Positions 23,691 to 35,080 of a stretch of 64,000 nt of DNA are shown here, piece after piece. Made by a program: the position numbers and the translations under genes. Origin of the DNA: Actinostola sp. cb2023 (lineage: Eukaryota; Cnidaria; Anthozoa; Actiniaria; Actinostolidae). The stretch is taken from assembly GCA_033675265.1 (NCBI GenBank), contig JAUJYZ010001540.1:62001-126000 (forward strand). Reading direction: 5' to 3'. Below the pieces are notes generated by a model. That model was not told the DNA's origin. It saw only the letters and a program-made list of their open reading frames with translations, and made no database searches. Each line of letters opens with the position of its first letter. Within the stretch, counting starts at the first letter, position 1.

Positions 23691-26600
23691 GATATCCCAC
23701 TACTCGCAAATGTTGACGAAGTTCTAGTTACTCATTATGTGTTAGACTTGACTGTGGACTTTGACCAGCAGATCATGTCAGGCAGTATTGTTCTGTTCAT
23801 AGACCCAGCCAACCAAGAGGCAACTAATAAGTCATTTCACCTTTGCCTGGACAGCACGCTGGTAAATATCCAGTCTGTCAGTGAAGTGTTTTTACCAGAC
23901 GATTTTAAAATACCATTTTTTGGAAGAACTTCCCAAACTGATCAGCCACGATCTGATTTGACAAAGGATGGAACCGGTTCTGTAAAGACTGAGGTGGAGA
24001 TACTGGATGATGATGTCCCCTCCCCTGACCAGAGCGATGTCAGTGATATGAAATCATCTGATAGAAAGAACGAGTCTGGCCTTTCACTGTTTCAGAGGCT
24101 CCAAAAGAATTATGGGGTCGGTATCCATGACAACAAGTCAACCATAGTCCCTCTGAGTTGCCAAGATGGGAGTAACGTCGACAGTTCAACAGAATCTCCC
24201 GAAGCCAACTCACCGATGATGCAGAAAGAGACATCACCAACAGCCATCGATGGCTCTGGCAATACATGTAGTTTGAGTACTTTACCTGAGTTTCTTGACT
24301 TACTTAGCGGTAAATCGAGCAGTCAGCAGCCCCTCTCATTTAAGGGCCTAAAGTATTCTGTTTATGGGTGGTGCGTTAAAGTGCATAAGGAAGGAGCCAC
24401 AGGCAAGGCATGGCCAAGATGTGTTTGTATCAAGTACCACACTTCTCCTGAAGGACAGTCACTAACTTGGACAAAAGACCAGGACGGTCGGTAAGTCTCC
24501 CCTCTCCCCTCTCCCCTCTCCCCTCCCCTCTCCCCTCTCCCCTCTCCCCTCTCCCCTCTCTCCCCTCTCCCCCCCTCTCCCCTCTCCCCTCTCCCCTCTC
24601 CCCTCTCCCCTCTCCCTCTCCTCTCCCCTCTCCCCTCTCCCCTCTCCCCTCTCCCCTCTCCCCTCTCCCCTCTCCCCTCTCCCCTCCCCTCCCTCCCCCC
24701 TCTCCCCTCTCCCCTCTCCCCTCTCCCCTCTCCCCTCTCCCCTCTCCCCTCTCCCTCTCCCCTCCCCTCTCCCCTCTCCCCTCTCCCCTCTCCCCTCTCA
24801 ACTCTCAACTCTCCCCTCTCCCCTCTCAACTCTCCCCTCTCAACTCTCCCCTCTCCCCTTACTCACTTCCTTTCCCTTTCCCACTCTCCCACACTTCCTT
24901 TCCCTTGGTTCTTGGACTAAAAGCTCAATTTCATAATTCATCTCCACAGGCCATGTGTATTTTCTCCTGGTGCCTACATCAACAATCGTTCTCTGATGCC
25001 CTGTCAAGAGCCCCCTGTTGCCATGTCAACGTGGCATGCAGCAATCCGCGTGCCTAAAGGGTGTATGGTGTACATGAGTGGATGTCCTATTCCTGTAGTA
25101 AACAGCGACATCATGTCTGATAAAGGTGAGGTATCAATTGATCTTCAATATGAGAATCACGATCTGAATATATAGTGTGTCCTTTCTATAGTAACCCACT
25201 ACTATGAGATGGATTCAGCTCTTCCCTGTTCTACCCTGGCACTAGCAGTAGGCTGGCTGGCTTACCGCGAAGGTTCTCCTGCTATGGTGCCAACTACACA
25301 GGGATCCCAACGCCCAATACCTTGTCGTATTATAGCTGTGCCTAGCTTGATTGATGTGGCTAGTACCCAGTTATTGGAACACTCATCAAGATACTTGGTG
25401 GAAGCCTGTAAACTACTTGGTCCATACCCCTTTGATAGGCTCGATCTTCTCATCCTCCCAAGATGCTTTGCATGCATGGGTCTGAAAAGGTGAGTTTTAA
25501 ATTCACTTGAATTACTGACATTGTGAAAAATGGTATGATCGTTTCCACTGAAAAATATTTGTTTATTCTTTGTGTTTAATATTTTTATTAGATACTTCAC
25601 AAAATTGCGCACCAAAATGCATAGACGCGTTGTGACAATTTTCAGCGGCAAAAAGGTGTCACTTTGCCATAATTTTGCAGCCAAAATTGTCACAACGCAT
25701 CTATGCATTTTGGCACGCAATTTTATAAAGTATCTAATATCCTATGTATAAATGCTCTCTCATGTATTCTAATCTTATCTGCACAACACTTCTCACTGCT
25801 GTTTGTTTGCTCATTTGTATACAGTCCAAACCTAGCATTTCTGTCACAGTCAATTCTCTCAAGTGATAGCAGCCTTCGATTGCGTGTGGCACACGAAGTA
25901 ACACACGCGTGGTTTGGTCTGTTAATAGGAGCAAAGGACTGGACCGAGGAATGGTTATCGGAGGGATTTGCGACGTATTTAGAGGACACAGTGCAATCTC
26001 GAGCGGAAAAGGTAAGAATTGCTATTACAACTGCAGGTGTTTACAGGACCGTTTCTCTCTAAATGTCGACCCATAACTTGCCTCTGTGTTATTGTTGTTG
26101 TGTAGTGGCCTGTGCTTCAAGATCAGCAATACCGTGAAATACGTCAGGTACTAAGATATCGTACTTTATCAGCTGAGATGCAAGTAACTGACAAAGACAT
26201 GCAGTGCTTGAGGTTAGTATACCGACAAAGTGGAAAAGCAATAAGGAAGAAGAAAAGGAAGGAAGGAAAAAGGAAAGAGAGAGAGAGGAAGGGAGATCAG
26301 ACAAATAAATAGAAAGAAAGATAGGAAGACAATAAAGGATCAAAGAGATTAGACTGAGAGCAGGTGCGTTTATTTCTCTTGGTCTTTGTCCGTCTGTACG
26401 ATGATAGTTCGTATCATCGATCCGCCATATTGGTCGGGTAGGTTGGTAACGAGTTTGACCAACAAATAAAGGCATGTGCTTGCGGTGTACAAAGAGACTG
26501 AATAAAGTGATAAGATGAGAAGACTCATCTATTTGTTTGTCTTCCTTTCTTTAAAGACCAAAGAAGACGAAACAGAACTTAAGTGAGTAATCAAACAACT

Positions 26601-29600
26601 CAATTGTCAAACATAAATCGAATATTCATTTGAGTTTGTTTGTAGTCGAAAGAGCAGAGGAAACCAATGTCCCCCCTGACGAAGAACAGCCCGCACCATC
26701 GACCATCATAAAATACAAATGCTCGAAGAAATGGACTCAAGTTCACTATCTTAAAGTAAGTGTGCAAACATGCTAAAAGGGGGCAACGATTCTCTCTGAC
26801 ACTGAGGGTGGTCACTGCCTGGAGCACTAACAAACTTGTGACCCTCGTTAGTGAGATAGTAATGTAAGTACAGACACTGAGGGTGGTCACTGCCTGGAGC
26901 ACTAACAAACCTGTGTCCATCGTTAGTGAGATAGTAATGTAAGTACAGACACTGAGGGTGGTCACTGCCTGGAGCACTAACAAACCTGTGTCCATCGTTA
27001 GTGAGATAGTAATGTAAGTACAGACACTGAGGGTGGTCACTGCCTGGAGCACTAACAAACCTGTGTCCATCGTTAGTGAGATAGTAATGTAAGTACAGTC
27101 ACTGCCAGAGGTTCTTTACGTCCCTCTAATTCAAGTGTACTGTAGTGTGGAGAGATGGGACCGCCATTAACGTCATCATCCGAGTCTCGTGAACGTCTAA
27201 TGATAAAGGCTTTAGTATCGGTTTTTGGTGAGGATTTCCCCCTCGACTTAGTCCCTCTCGGTCAACACAGGTAAACCATGAAATCCCGTTTCCTCGGATA
27301 AAAGGCCATAAACGCTAAGTACATGTAGCTTATTGACTGTGATGTTTCCCATTCAAGGGGTACTTCCTTCTTATTCACATGGAGAACATGGTTGGACGAC
27401 AAAACTTTGAGAAGTTTCTTCACGACTACGTGCAACACTATCAAGGACGGCTTGTTACCTCTGAAGTAAGTTATGTAAGGGAGATAAGAGTTGCTTATTG
27501 ATGGCGATTGTCACTCATGGTCAAGGGGCCTTTGATGAATACGACGTGTAAGACTAAGTGCTGCCTGTATTTTCTTGTATTTCACAGGATTTCTTTGAAT
27601 TCTTTCTGCGAAGTTTTACTATGTTTGATGAGTAAGTAAGGTCTTTATAATTAATATAGTTGGTATTGTGAATAACGACTGGCATCAATTAGCTATTATT
27701 CCCTGATGTAAAGCTGACTAGTAGTGTATATTTATTTAACAATTATTCGCAGAAGGCGAAGTGATTATCGTCTCATAATCACTGGTCGCTCGACCAATCA
27801 CAGCGCATGAAACATTCACTGTCTAAAATTATACTAATCACTGGGGATGTAGTTCTCATTCTGTCACTATTGCGATTTGCAGTGCTGTGCAAGACGGCTT
27901 TATTCACGAATGGCTGGAGTGTTCAGGTTTACCCAAGGTATCAGTGTAGATATTAAGACTTTGCCGTCATTAAATATATAAATACGTAACAAATTGTACG
28001 TTTCCCTTCAGTCTCTACGGCGAAAGAACTTTGCAGGCAAAGACAACGTTCTTGTCAATCAAGCCCTTCACGAGGTACTGATACAGTATGTGTTAGTTAA
28101 TCATGATGTAGTAGGGTGTAGGGTACTGATACAGTATGTGTTAGTTAATCATGGTGTAGTATGGTGTAGGGTACTGATACAGTATGTGTTAGTTAATCAT
28201 GGTGTAGTAGGCTGTAGGGTACTGATACAGTGTGTGTTAGTTAATCATGGTGTAGTAGGGTGTAGGGTACTGATACAGTGTGTGTTAGTTAATCATGGTG
28301 TAGTAGGGTGTAGGGTACTGATACAGTGTGTGTTAGTTAATCATGGTGTAGTAGGGTGTAGGGTACTGATACAGTGTGTGTTAGTTAATCATGGTGTAGT
28401 AGGGTGTAGGGTACTGATACAGTGTGTGTTAATTAATCATGGTGTAGTAGGGTGTAGGGTACTGATACTGTGTGTTAGCAGTTAAATCATGGTGTAGTAG
28501 GGTGAGATTTATTCATGCGATTTTGTCAGTTCGAGTTTTGGCGTCGACAAGACACAACGAACAAGAGAAACAAAGCAAAGAAGGCTAAGAGCCGCAAGGA
28601 ACCTGAGAACTTTACTTTGGTAAGACTTTCGTGTTCTTACTCAGTGTTTCGGGTCTCACTTATTTTATAGTTATTCACTCTCTCCTCTAGTTACTTGCTC
28701 TTTCATTTACTTACTCACTCATTCACTCACTCACTCACTCACTCACTCACTCACTCACTCACTCACTCACTCACTCACTCACTCACTCACTCACTCACTC
28801 ACTCACTCACTCATTCACTCACTCACTCACTCACTCACTCATTCACTCACTCACTCATTCACTCACTCACTCATTCACTCAATGACCCAATACTTCAGTC
28901 AGCACCCTTACTAAGGTATCCGCAGCATATTTATTCATATTAATTTCTTTACCACTTCTGTAGCTTGTTCGTTTATCATAACCCGGTCAACCCATCCATG
29001 CCTAGCATAACCCGGTCAACCCATCCATGCCTAACATAACCCGGTCAACCCATCCATGCCTAGCATAACCCGGTCAACCCATCCATGCCTAACATAACCC
29101 GGTCAACCCATCCATGCCTACATAACCCGGTCAACCCATCCATGCCTAGCATAACCCCCATCCATGCCTAGCATAATCAACCCATCCATGCCTAACATAA
29201 CCCGGTCAACCCATCCATGCCTAACATAACCCGGTCAACCCATCCATGCCTAACATAACCCGGTCAACCCATCCATGCCTAACATAACCCGATCAACCCA
29301 TCCATGCCTAACATAACCCGATCAACCCATCCATGCCTAGCATAACCCCACCCATCCATGCCTAACATAAACCCGATCAACCCATCCATGCCCATAACCC
29401 GGTCAACCCATCATGCCTAACATAACCCGGTCAACCCATCCATGCCTAACATAACCCATAACCCATCCGATCATAAACCCATCAACCCATCCATGCCTAA
29501 CATAACCCGATCAACCCATCCATGCCTAGCATAACCCGGTCAAACCCCATGCCCATAACCCCATGCCTAACATAACCCGGTCAACCCATCCATGCCTAAC

Positions 29601-32600
29601 ATAACCCAATCAACCCATCCATGCCTAACATAACCCGGTCAACCCATCCATGCCTAACATAAACCATCCATGCCTAACATAACCCAGTCAACCCCATCCA
29701 TGCCTAGCATAACCCGGTCAACCCATCCATGCCTAACATAACCCGATCAACCCATCCATCTAACCCATCAACCCATCCATGCCTAGCATAACCCGGTCAA
29801 CCCATCCATGCCTAACATAACCCAATCAACCCATCCATGCCTAACATAACCCGGTCAACCCATCCATGCCTAGCATAACCCGGTCAACCCATCCATGCCT
29901 AACACTGTTTCTTTGATAGCAAACCTCAGAGCAAATCGTGTTGATGTTGGAGAAGCTTCTTCAGCGTGATGACATTTTGCACACCACCCTTCGCCAGTTG
30001 AACAAAGTCTATCAATTTGCAACACGAAATGCCGAGGTAAGTGGCACATTGGTAGTCGAGTCTAATGACACACGATAGTGATTATTTGCAACGCGAAATG
30101 CCGAGGTATGTGGCATGGTAGTCGAGTCTAATGATTATTTTTATGAATATATTACTCTTGATAGATTCGCCATCGATGGTGTGAACTTGTGGTCAAGCAT
30201 AAGTAAGTAAAGTTGATTTTAGAGTATATAGTTAAGCAACGCATCAAGGTTTGATGTGTAGTATAGTATAGTTAAGGTAGAGTATAGTTAATGAATGGGT
30301 TTAATATGCACACTTTATCTCAGGTATACAACTGAACTAAAGGACGTCAGGCAGTTTCTCATTGAAGACCAGGTATGGTTTAATCACCTTAGTACTACAT
30401 GCTTGGGTACTATATCTTTGGGTGTTGTGCCTGGCATTGGGTACTATATCTTTGGGTGTTGTGCCTGGCATTGGGTACTATGTCTTTGTGTTTGTGTCTG
30501 GCATTGGGTACTATATCTTTGGGTGTTGTGCCTGGCATTGGGTACTATATCTTTGGGTGTTGTGCCTGGCATTGGGTACTACTATCTTTGTGTTGTGCCT
30601 GGCATTGGGTACTATATCTTTGGGTGTTGTGCCTGGCATTGGGTACTATATCTTTGGGTGTTGTGCCTGGCATTGGGTACTATATCTTTGGGTGTTGTGC
30701 CTGGCATTGGGTACTATATCTTTGGGTGTTGTGCCTGGCATTGGGTACTATCTTTGGGTGTTGTGCCTGGCATTGGGTACTATATCTTTGGGTGTTGTGC
30801 CTGGCATTGGGTACTATATCTTTGGGTGTTGTGCTGGCATTGGGGCATTGGGTGTTGTGCCTGGCATTGGGTACTACTATATCTTTGGGTGTTGTGCCTG
30901 GCATTGGGTACTACTATCTTTGGGTGTTGTGCCTGGCATTGGGTACTATATCTTTGGGTGTTGTGCCTGGCATTGGATACTATATCTTTGGGTGTTGTGC
31001 CTGGCATTGGGTACTATATCTTTGGGTGTTGTGGCATTGGGTACTATATCTTTGGGTGTTGTGCCTGGCATTGGGTACTATATCTTTGGGTGTTGTGCCT
31101 GGCATTGGGTACTATATCTTTGGGTGTTGTGCCTGGCATTGGGTACTATATCTTTGGGTGTTGTGCCTGGCATTGGGTACTACTATCTTTGGGTGTTGTG
31201 CCTGGCATTGGGTACTATATCTTTGGGTGTTGTGCCTGGCATTGGGTACTATATATCTTTGGGTGTTGTGCCTGGCATTGGTACTATATCTTTGGGTGTT
31301 GTGCCTGGCATTGGGTACTACTATATCTTTGGGTGTTGTGCCTGGCATTGGGTACTATATCTTTGGGTCTTTGGGTGTGCCTGGCATTGGGTACTATATC
31401 TTTGGGTGTTGTGCCTGGCATTGGGTACTATATCTTTGGGTGTTGTGCCTGGCATTGGGTACTATATCTTTGGGTGTTGTGCCTGGCATTGGGTACTATA
31501 TCTTTGGGTGTTGTGCCTGGCATTGGGTACTATATCTTTGGGTGTTGTGCCTGGCATTGGGTACTACTATCTTTGGGTGTTGTGCCTGGCATTGGGTACT
31601 ACTATCTTTGGGTGTTGTGCCTGGCATTGGGTACTACTATCTTTGGGTGTTGTGCCTGGCATTGGGTACTACTATCTTTGGGTGTTGTGCCTGGCATTGG
31701 GTACTACTATATCTTTGGGTGTTGTGCCTGGCATTGGGTACTATATCTTTGGGTGTTGTGCCTGGCATTGGGTACTACTATCTTTGGGTGTTGTGCCTGG
31801 CATTGGGTACTACTATCTTTGGGTGTTGTGCCTGGCATTGGGTACTATATCTTTGGGTGTTGTGCCTGGCATTGGGTACTATATCTTTGGGTGTTGTGCC
31901 TGGCATTGGGTACTACTATCTTTGGGTGTTGTGCCTGGCATTGGGTACTATATCTTTGGGTGTTGTGCCTGGCATTGGGTGGTGTTGTGCCTGGCATTGG
32001 GTACTACTATCTTTGGGTGTTGTGCCTGGCATTGGGTACTACTATCTTTGGGTGTTGTGCCTGGCATTGGGTACTATATCTTTGGGTGTTGTGGCATTGG
32101 GTACTACTATCTTTTGTGCCTGGCATTGGGTACTATATCTTGGGTGTTGTTGGGTACTACTATCATTGGGCTATCTTTGGGTGTTGTGCCTGGCATTGGG
32201 TACTATATCTTTGGGTGTTGTGCCTGGCATTGGGTACTACTATCTTTGGGTCTTTGGGTGTTGGTACCTTTGGTATTGTGCCTGGTATTGGGTACTATAT
32301 CTTTGGGTGTTGTGCCTGGCATTGGGTACTATATCTTTGGGTGTTGTGCCTGGCATTGGGTACTACTATCTTTGGGTGTTGTGCCTGGCATTGGGTACTA
32401 TATCTTTGGGTGTTGTGCCTGGCATTGGGTACTATATCTTTGGGTACTATATCTTTGGGTGTTGTGCCTGGCATTGGGTACTACTATCTTTGGGTGTTGT
32501 GCCTGGCATTGGGTACTATATCTTTGGGTGTGCCTGGCATTGGTACTATATCTTTGGGTGTTGTGCCTGGCATTGGGTACTATATCTTTGGGTGTTTGTG

Positions 32601-34323
32601 CCTGGCATTGGGTACTATATCTTTGGGTGTTGTGCCTGGCATTGGGTACTATATCTTTGGGTGTTGTGCCTGGCATTGGGTACTATATCTTTGGGTGTTG
32701 TGCCTGGCACTACTATCTTTGGGTGTTGTGCCTGCCTGGCATTGGGTACTGGCATACTACTATCTTTGGGTGTTGTGCCTGGCATTGGGTACTATATCTT
32801 TGGGGTTGTGCCTGGCATTGGGTACTACTATCTTTGGGTGTTGTGCCTGGCATTGGGTACTATATCTTTGGGTGTGTGCCTGCCTGGCATTGGGTACTAC
32901 TATCTTTGGGTGTTGTGCCTGGCATTGGGTACTACTATCTTTGGGTGTTGTGCCTGGCATTGGGTACTATATCTTTGGGTGTTGTGCCTGGCATTGGGTA
33001 CTACTATCTTTGGGTGTTGTGCCTGGCATTGGGTACTATCTTTGGGTGTTGTGCCTGGCATTGGGTACTACTATCTTTGGGTTGTGCCTGGCATTGGGTA
33101 CTACTATCTTTGGGTGTTGTGCCTGGCATTGGGTACTATATCTTTGGGTGTTGTGCCTGGCATTGGGTACTACTATCTTTGGGGTTGTGCCTGGCATTGC
33201 CTGTGCCTGGCATTGGTACTACTACTTTGGGTTTGTGCCTGGGGTGTTGTGCCTGGCATTGGGTACTATATCTTTGGGGTGTTGTGCCTGGCATTGGGTA
33301 CTACTATCTTTGGGTGTTGTGCCTGGCATTGGGTACTACTATCTTTGGGTGTTGTGCCTGGCATTGGGTACTATATCTTTGGGTGTTGTGCCTGGCATTG
33401 GGTACTACTATCTTTGGGTATTGTGCCTGGCATTGGGTACTATATCTTTGGGTGTTGTGCCTGGCATTGGGTACTACTATCTTTGGGTGTTGTGTGGCCT
33501 GGGGCTATTGGGTACTACTATATCTTTGGGTGTTGTGCCTGGCATTGGGTACTGGGTATTGGGTACTATATCTTTGGGTGTTTGTGCCTGGCATTGGGTA
33601 CTATATCTTTGGGTGTTGTGCCTGGCATTGGGTACTATATCTTTGGGTGTTGTGCCTGGCATTGGGTACTATATCTTTGTTGTGCCTGCCTGGGTACTAT
33701 ATTGGGTGTTGTGCTATTGGGTACTCTCTTTGGGTGTTGTGCCTGGCATTGGGTACTATATCTTTGGGTGTTGTGCCTGGCATTGGGTACTATATCTTTG
33801 GGTACTATATCTTTTGTTGTGCCTGGCATTGGGTACTATATCTTTGGGTGTTGTGCCTGGTATTGGGTACTATATCTTTGGGTGTTGTGCCTGGCATTGG
33901 GTACTATATCTTTGGGTGTTGTGCCTGGCATTGGGTACTATATCTTTGGGTGTTGTGCCTGGCATTGGGTACTATATCTTTGGGTGTTGTGCCTGGCATT
34001 GGGTACTATATCTTTGGGTATTGTGCCTGGCATTGGGTACTAATTCCAAAGGAGAATTTGGATTTTGACCACAATTTCACTTATACTGTTCTTGCGTTAA
34101 CCTGTTCAGTTGGTCTGCAAGTTCCATTGGTAAATATTCTGTTAATTGTTGTCATTTCTATGTGTTCAACTAGGGTATGGGGATCTACTTGTTTGGCGAG
34201 CTCATCATATCAGGTCAAGGAAAACAACGAGCTTTAGCAGAGGAGATTTTCGAGGAGATTGGGCCCGAGATGGATAGATGTACATTCAAAACAGTGTCGG
34301 ACATGCTGGCAGGCGTGGACTAG
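23691..34323 (+). CDS. AOPEP: Aminopeptidase O (M1 zinc metallopeptidase, gluzincin)
   Basis: Exons: remainder of 22576-24490, then 24950-25125, 25192-25489, 25825-26011, 26106-26212, 26557-26582, 26646-26755, 27358-27465, 27588-27631, 27883-27937, 28012-28074, 28530-28619, 29920-30036, 30165-30202, 30324-30372, 34174-34323 (TAG). This gives about 805 codons; human AOPEP has 819. Homology begins at HYVLDLTVDF. The zinc site HEVTH is at 25892-25906, with the third ligand Glu 19 residues on, in WLSEGFATYLED; DWTEEWLSEGF is typical of AOPEP. The PCQEPPVAMSTW segment is the substrate-pocket region of M1 enzymes. The C-terminal HEAT-like helical region ends in GIYLFGELIISG. M1 aminopeptidases remove N-terminal residues; AOPEP can process angiotensin III in vitro. 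Catalytic residues are intact. Several introns are expanded by tandem repeats. Confidence 0.95.
24492..24860 (+). repeat. CCCTCT polypyrimidine array directly after an AOPEP splice donor
   Basis: About 370 bp of almost pure CCCTCT/CCCCTCT repeat begins within ten bases of the donor at 24491. The strand is exclusively C/T until a few AACTCT variants near its end. The opposite strand would appear to code Arg-Gly-Glu repeats, which I regard as an artefact. Confidence 0.95.
25588..25739. mobile_element. 150-bp palindromic MITE in an AOPEP intron
   Basis: TTAGATACTTCACAAAATTG at the left pairs with the complement CAATTTTATAAAGTATCTAA at the right. The arms extend about 55 bp each, through GCATAGACGCGTTGTGACA. 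It lies in the intron between 25489 and 25825. Confidence 0.8.
26801..27100 (+). repeat. 75-bp tandem repeat, four copies, in an AOPEP intron
   Basis: ACTGAGGGTGGTCACTGCCT starts at 26801, 26876, 26951 and 27026, an exact 75-bp period; copies differ by a few substitutions. The array begins 45 bp downstream of the exon ending at 26755. Confidence 0.95.
28072..28505 (+). repeat. 48-bp tandem repeat starting at an AOPEP splice donor
   Basis: About nine units of GTACTGATACAGTATGTGTT, AGTTAATCATGGTGTAGTAG, GGTGTAGG. The first unit begins exactly at the intron 5' boundary (CACGAG|gtactgatac), so every unit repeats the first ten intronic bases of the donor. The last copy is truncated. Confidence 0.95.
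28695..28885 (+). repeat. (ACTC)n microsatellite with ATTC interruptions
   Basis: About 45 tetranucleotide units in the AOPEP intron after the exon ending at 28619. The interruptions cluster at both ends. Confidence 0.95.
28978..29905 (+). repeat. 30-bp minisatellite in the same AOPEP intron
   Basis: About 31 copies of CATAACCCGGTCAACCCATC-CATGCCTAAC, with CGG/CGA/CAA and TAAC/TAGC variants and several internal deletions. The array stops about 15 bp before the acceptor of the exon at 29920. Confidence 0.95.
30399..34043 (+). repeat. 3.6-kb array of 33-bp units in the last AOPEP intron
   Basis: Roughly a hundred copies of GGTACTATATCTTTGGGTGT-TGTGCCTGGCATT (33 bp), mixed with 34- and 36-bp variants (TACTACTATC, TACTACTATATC) and shortened units. 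The unit has no stop in any forward frame, so all three frames stay open for over 1,200 codons. The array lies between exon 30324-30372 and terminal exon 34174-34323, whose junction reads correctly against human AOPEP (EDQ|GMGIYLFGEL), so these frames are intronic. Confidence 0.95.
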
Positions 34324-35080
34324 CTCGAACTTAATATAAAGTTAGTCGTTGAAAATTGAGAATGTCTAAGGTAGTAGTTTCATATGCACAATAATGATAA
34401 TAATAATGAGCGCACATATTATATATATATGTATATAATATTGTCAGTGTATGAGTGCTCTTTATGAACTTTGTAAATACCCTTTGTGCATAGATGTGCA
34501 TTCTATGCCACCAGTTAGACGCCTAGTCTTATTATGACTGGATTGATAATTTAAATTGTAAGCAAAACTAGCGAACTCAAGCCAAACGGATCATAAAAAT
34601 GGTTGAATTACCAATTCAGCTCCAAACAATTTAAGAAAAGCATCGTCTTGCTTTGCGAATTCATACTTTTTATCAACTCTTTCCACTCCAGTAGAATTGT
34701 AGCTGTTAAACTTGTGAAACACATCGAAGTACAGACAGTAATAGCATTTGTATATGTATAGAAAGGACTATATGTTAGTGCATGTTCTCATAATGGCAAA
34801 TGTTTTTTAATCAAGTGTTTTATTGAACAAAACGCCGCGATCTCGTCCACAACATTGTTGGTGCAAACTCTAACCGTATTCATACATCGTCGTTATTAGA
34901 CATACTACGACTATTCAACCCTATAGTACAATGTTCCTTGTGTAATTACGTTATAAAATATCCCATCCAAAAAGTTGACAGTAGGAAGGCGCACAGTTCT
35001 GTACCCTGAAGGAACTTTTCTTCATTATTCACACTGGTACATCATTTCCTGTGATCGTCCTCCATATTAGGTAGCAGGGC
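34324..35080. other. Convergent 3' flanks of AOPEP and the Gln-rich gene
   Basis: AT-rich sequence between two stop codons facing each other (AOPEP TAG at 34323, minus-strand TAA at 35081). It presumably holds both 3' UTRs. Nothing else recognised. Confidence 0.6.

Noticed and set aside
24362..25057. Arg-Gly-Glu and Ser-Pro-Leu repeat frames
   Set aside because: Both strands of the CCCTCT array; the plus-strand AOPEP splice donor at 24491 explains the coding part.
28978..29905. Regular 30-bp repeats suggestive of a CRISPR array
   Set aside because: Units are contiguous without unique spacers and sit in a eukaryotic intron.
30295..34237. Three overlapping open frames of about 1,200-1,290 codons
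   Set aside because: All are translations of the 33-bp intronic array; AOPEP exons on either side join correctly by homology and phase.
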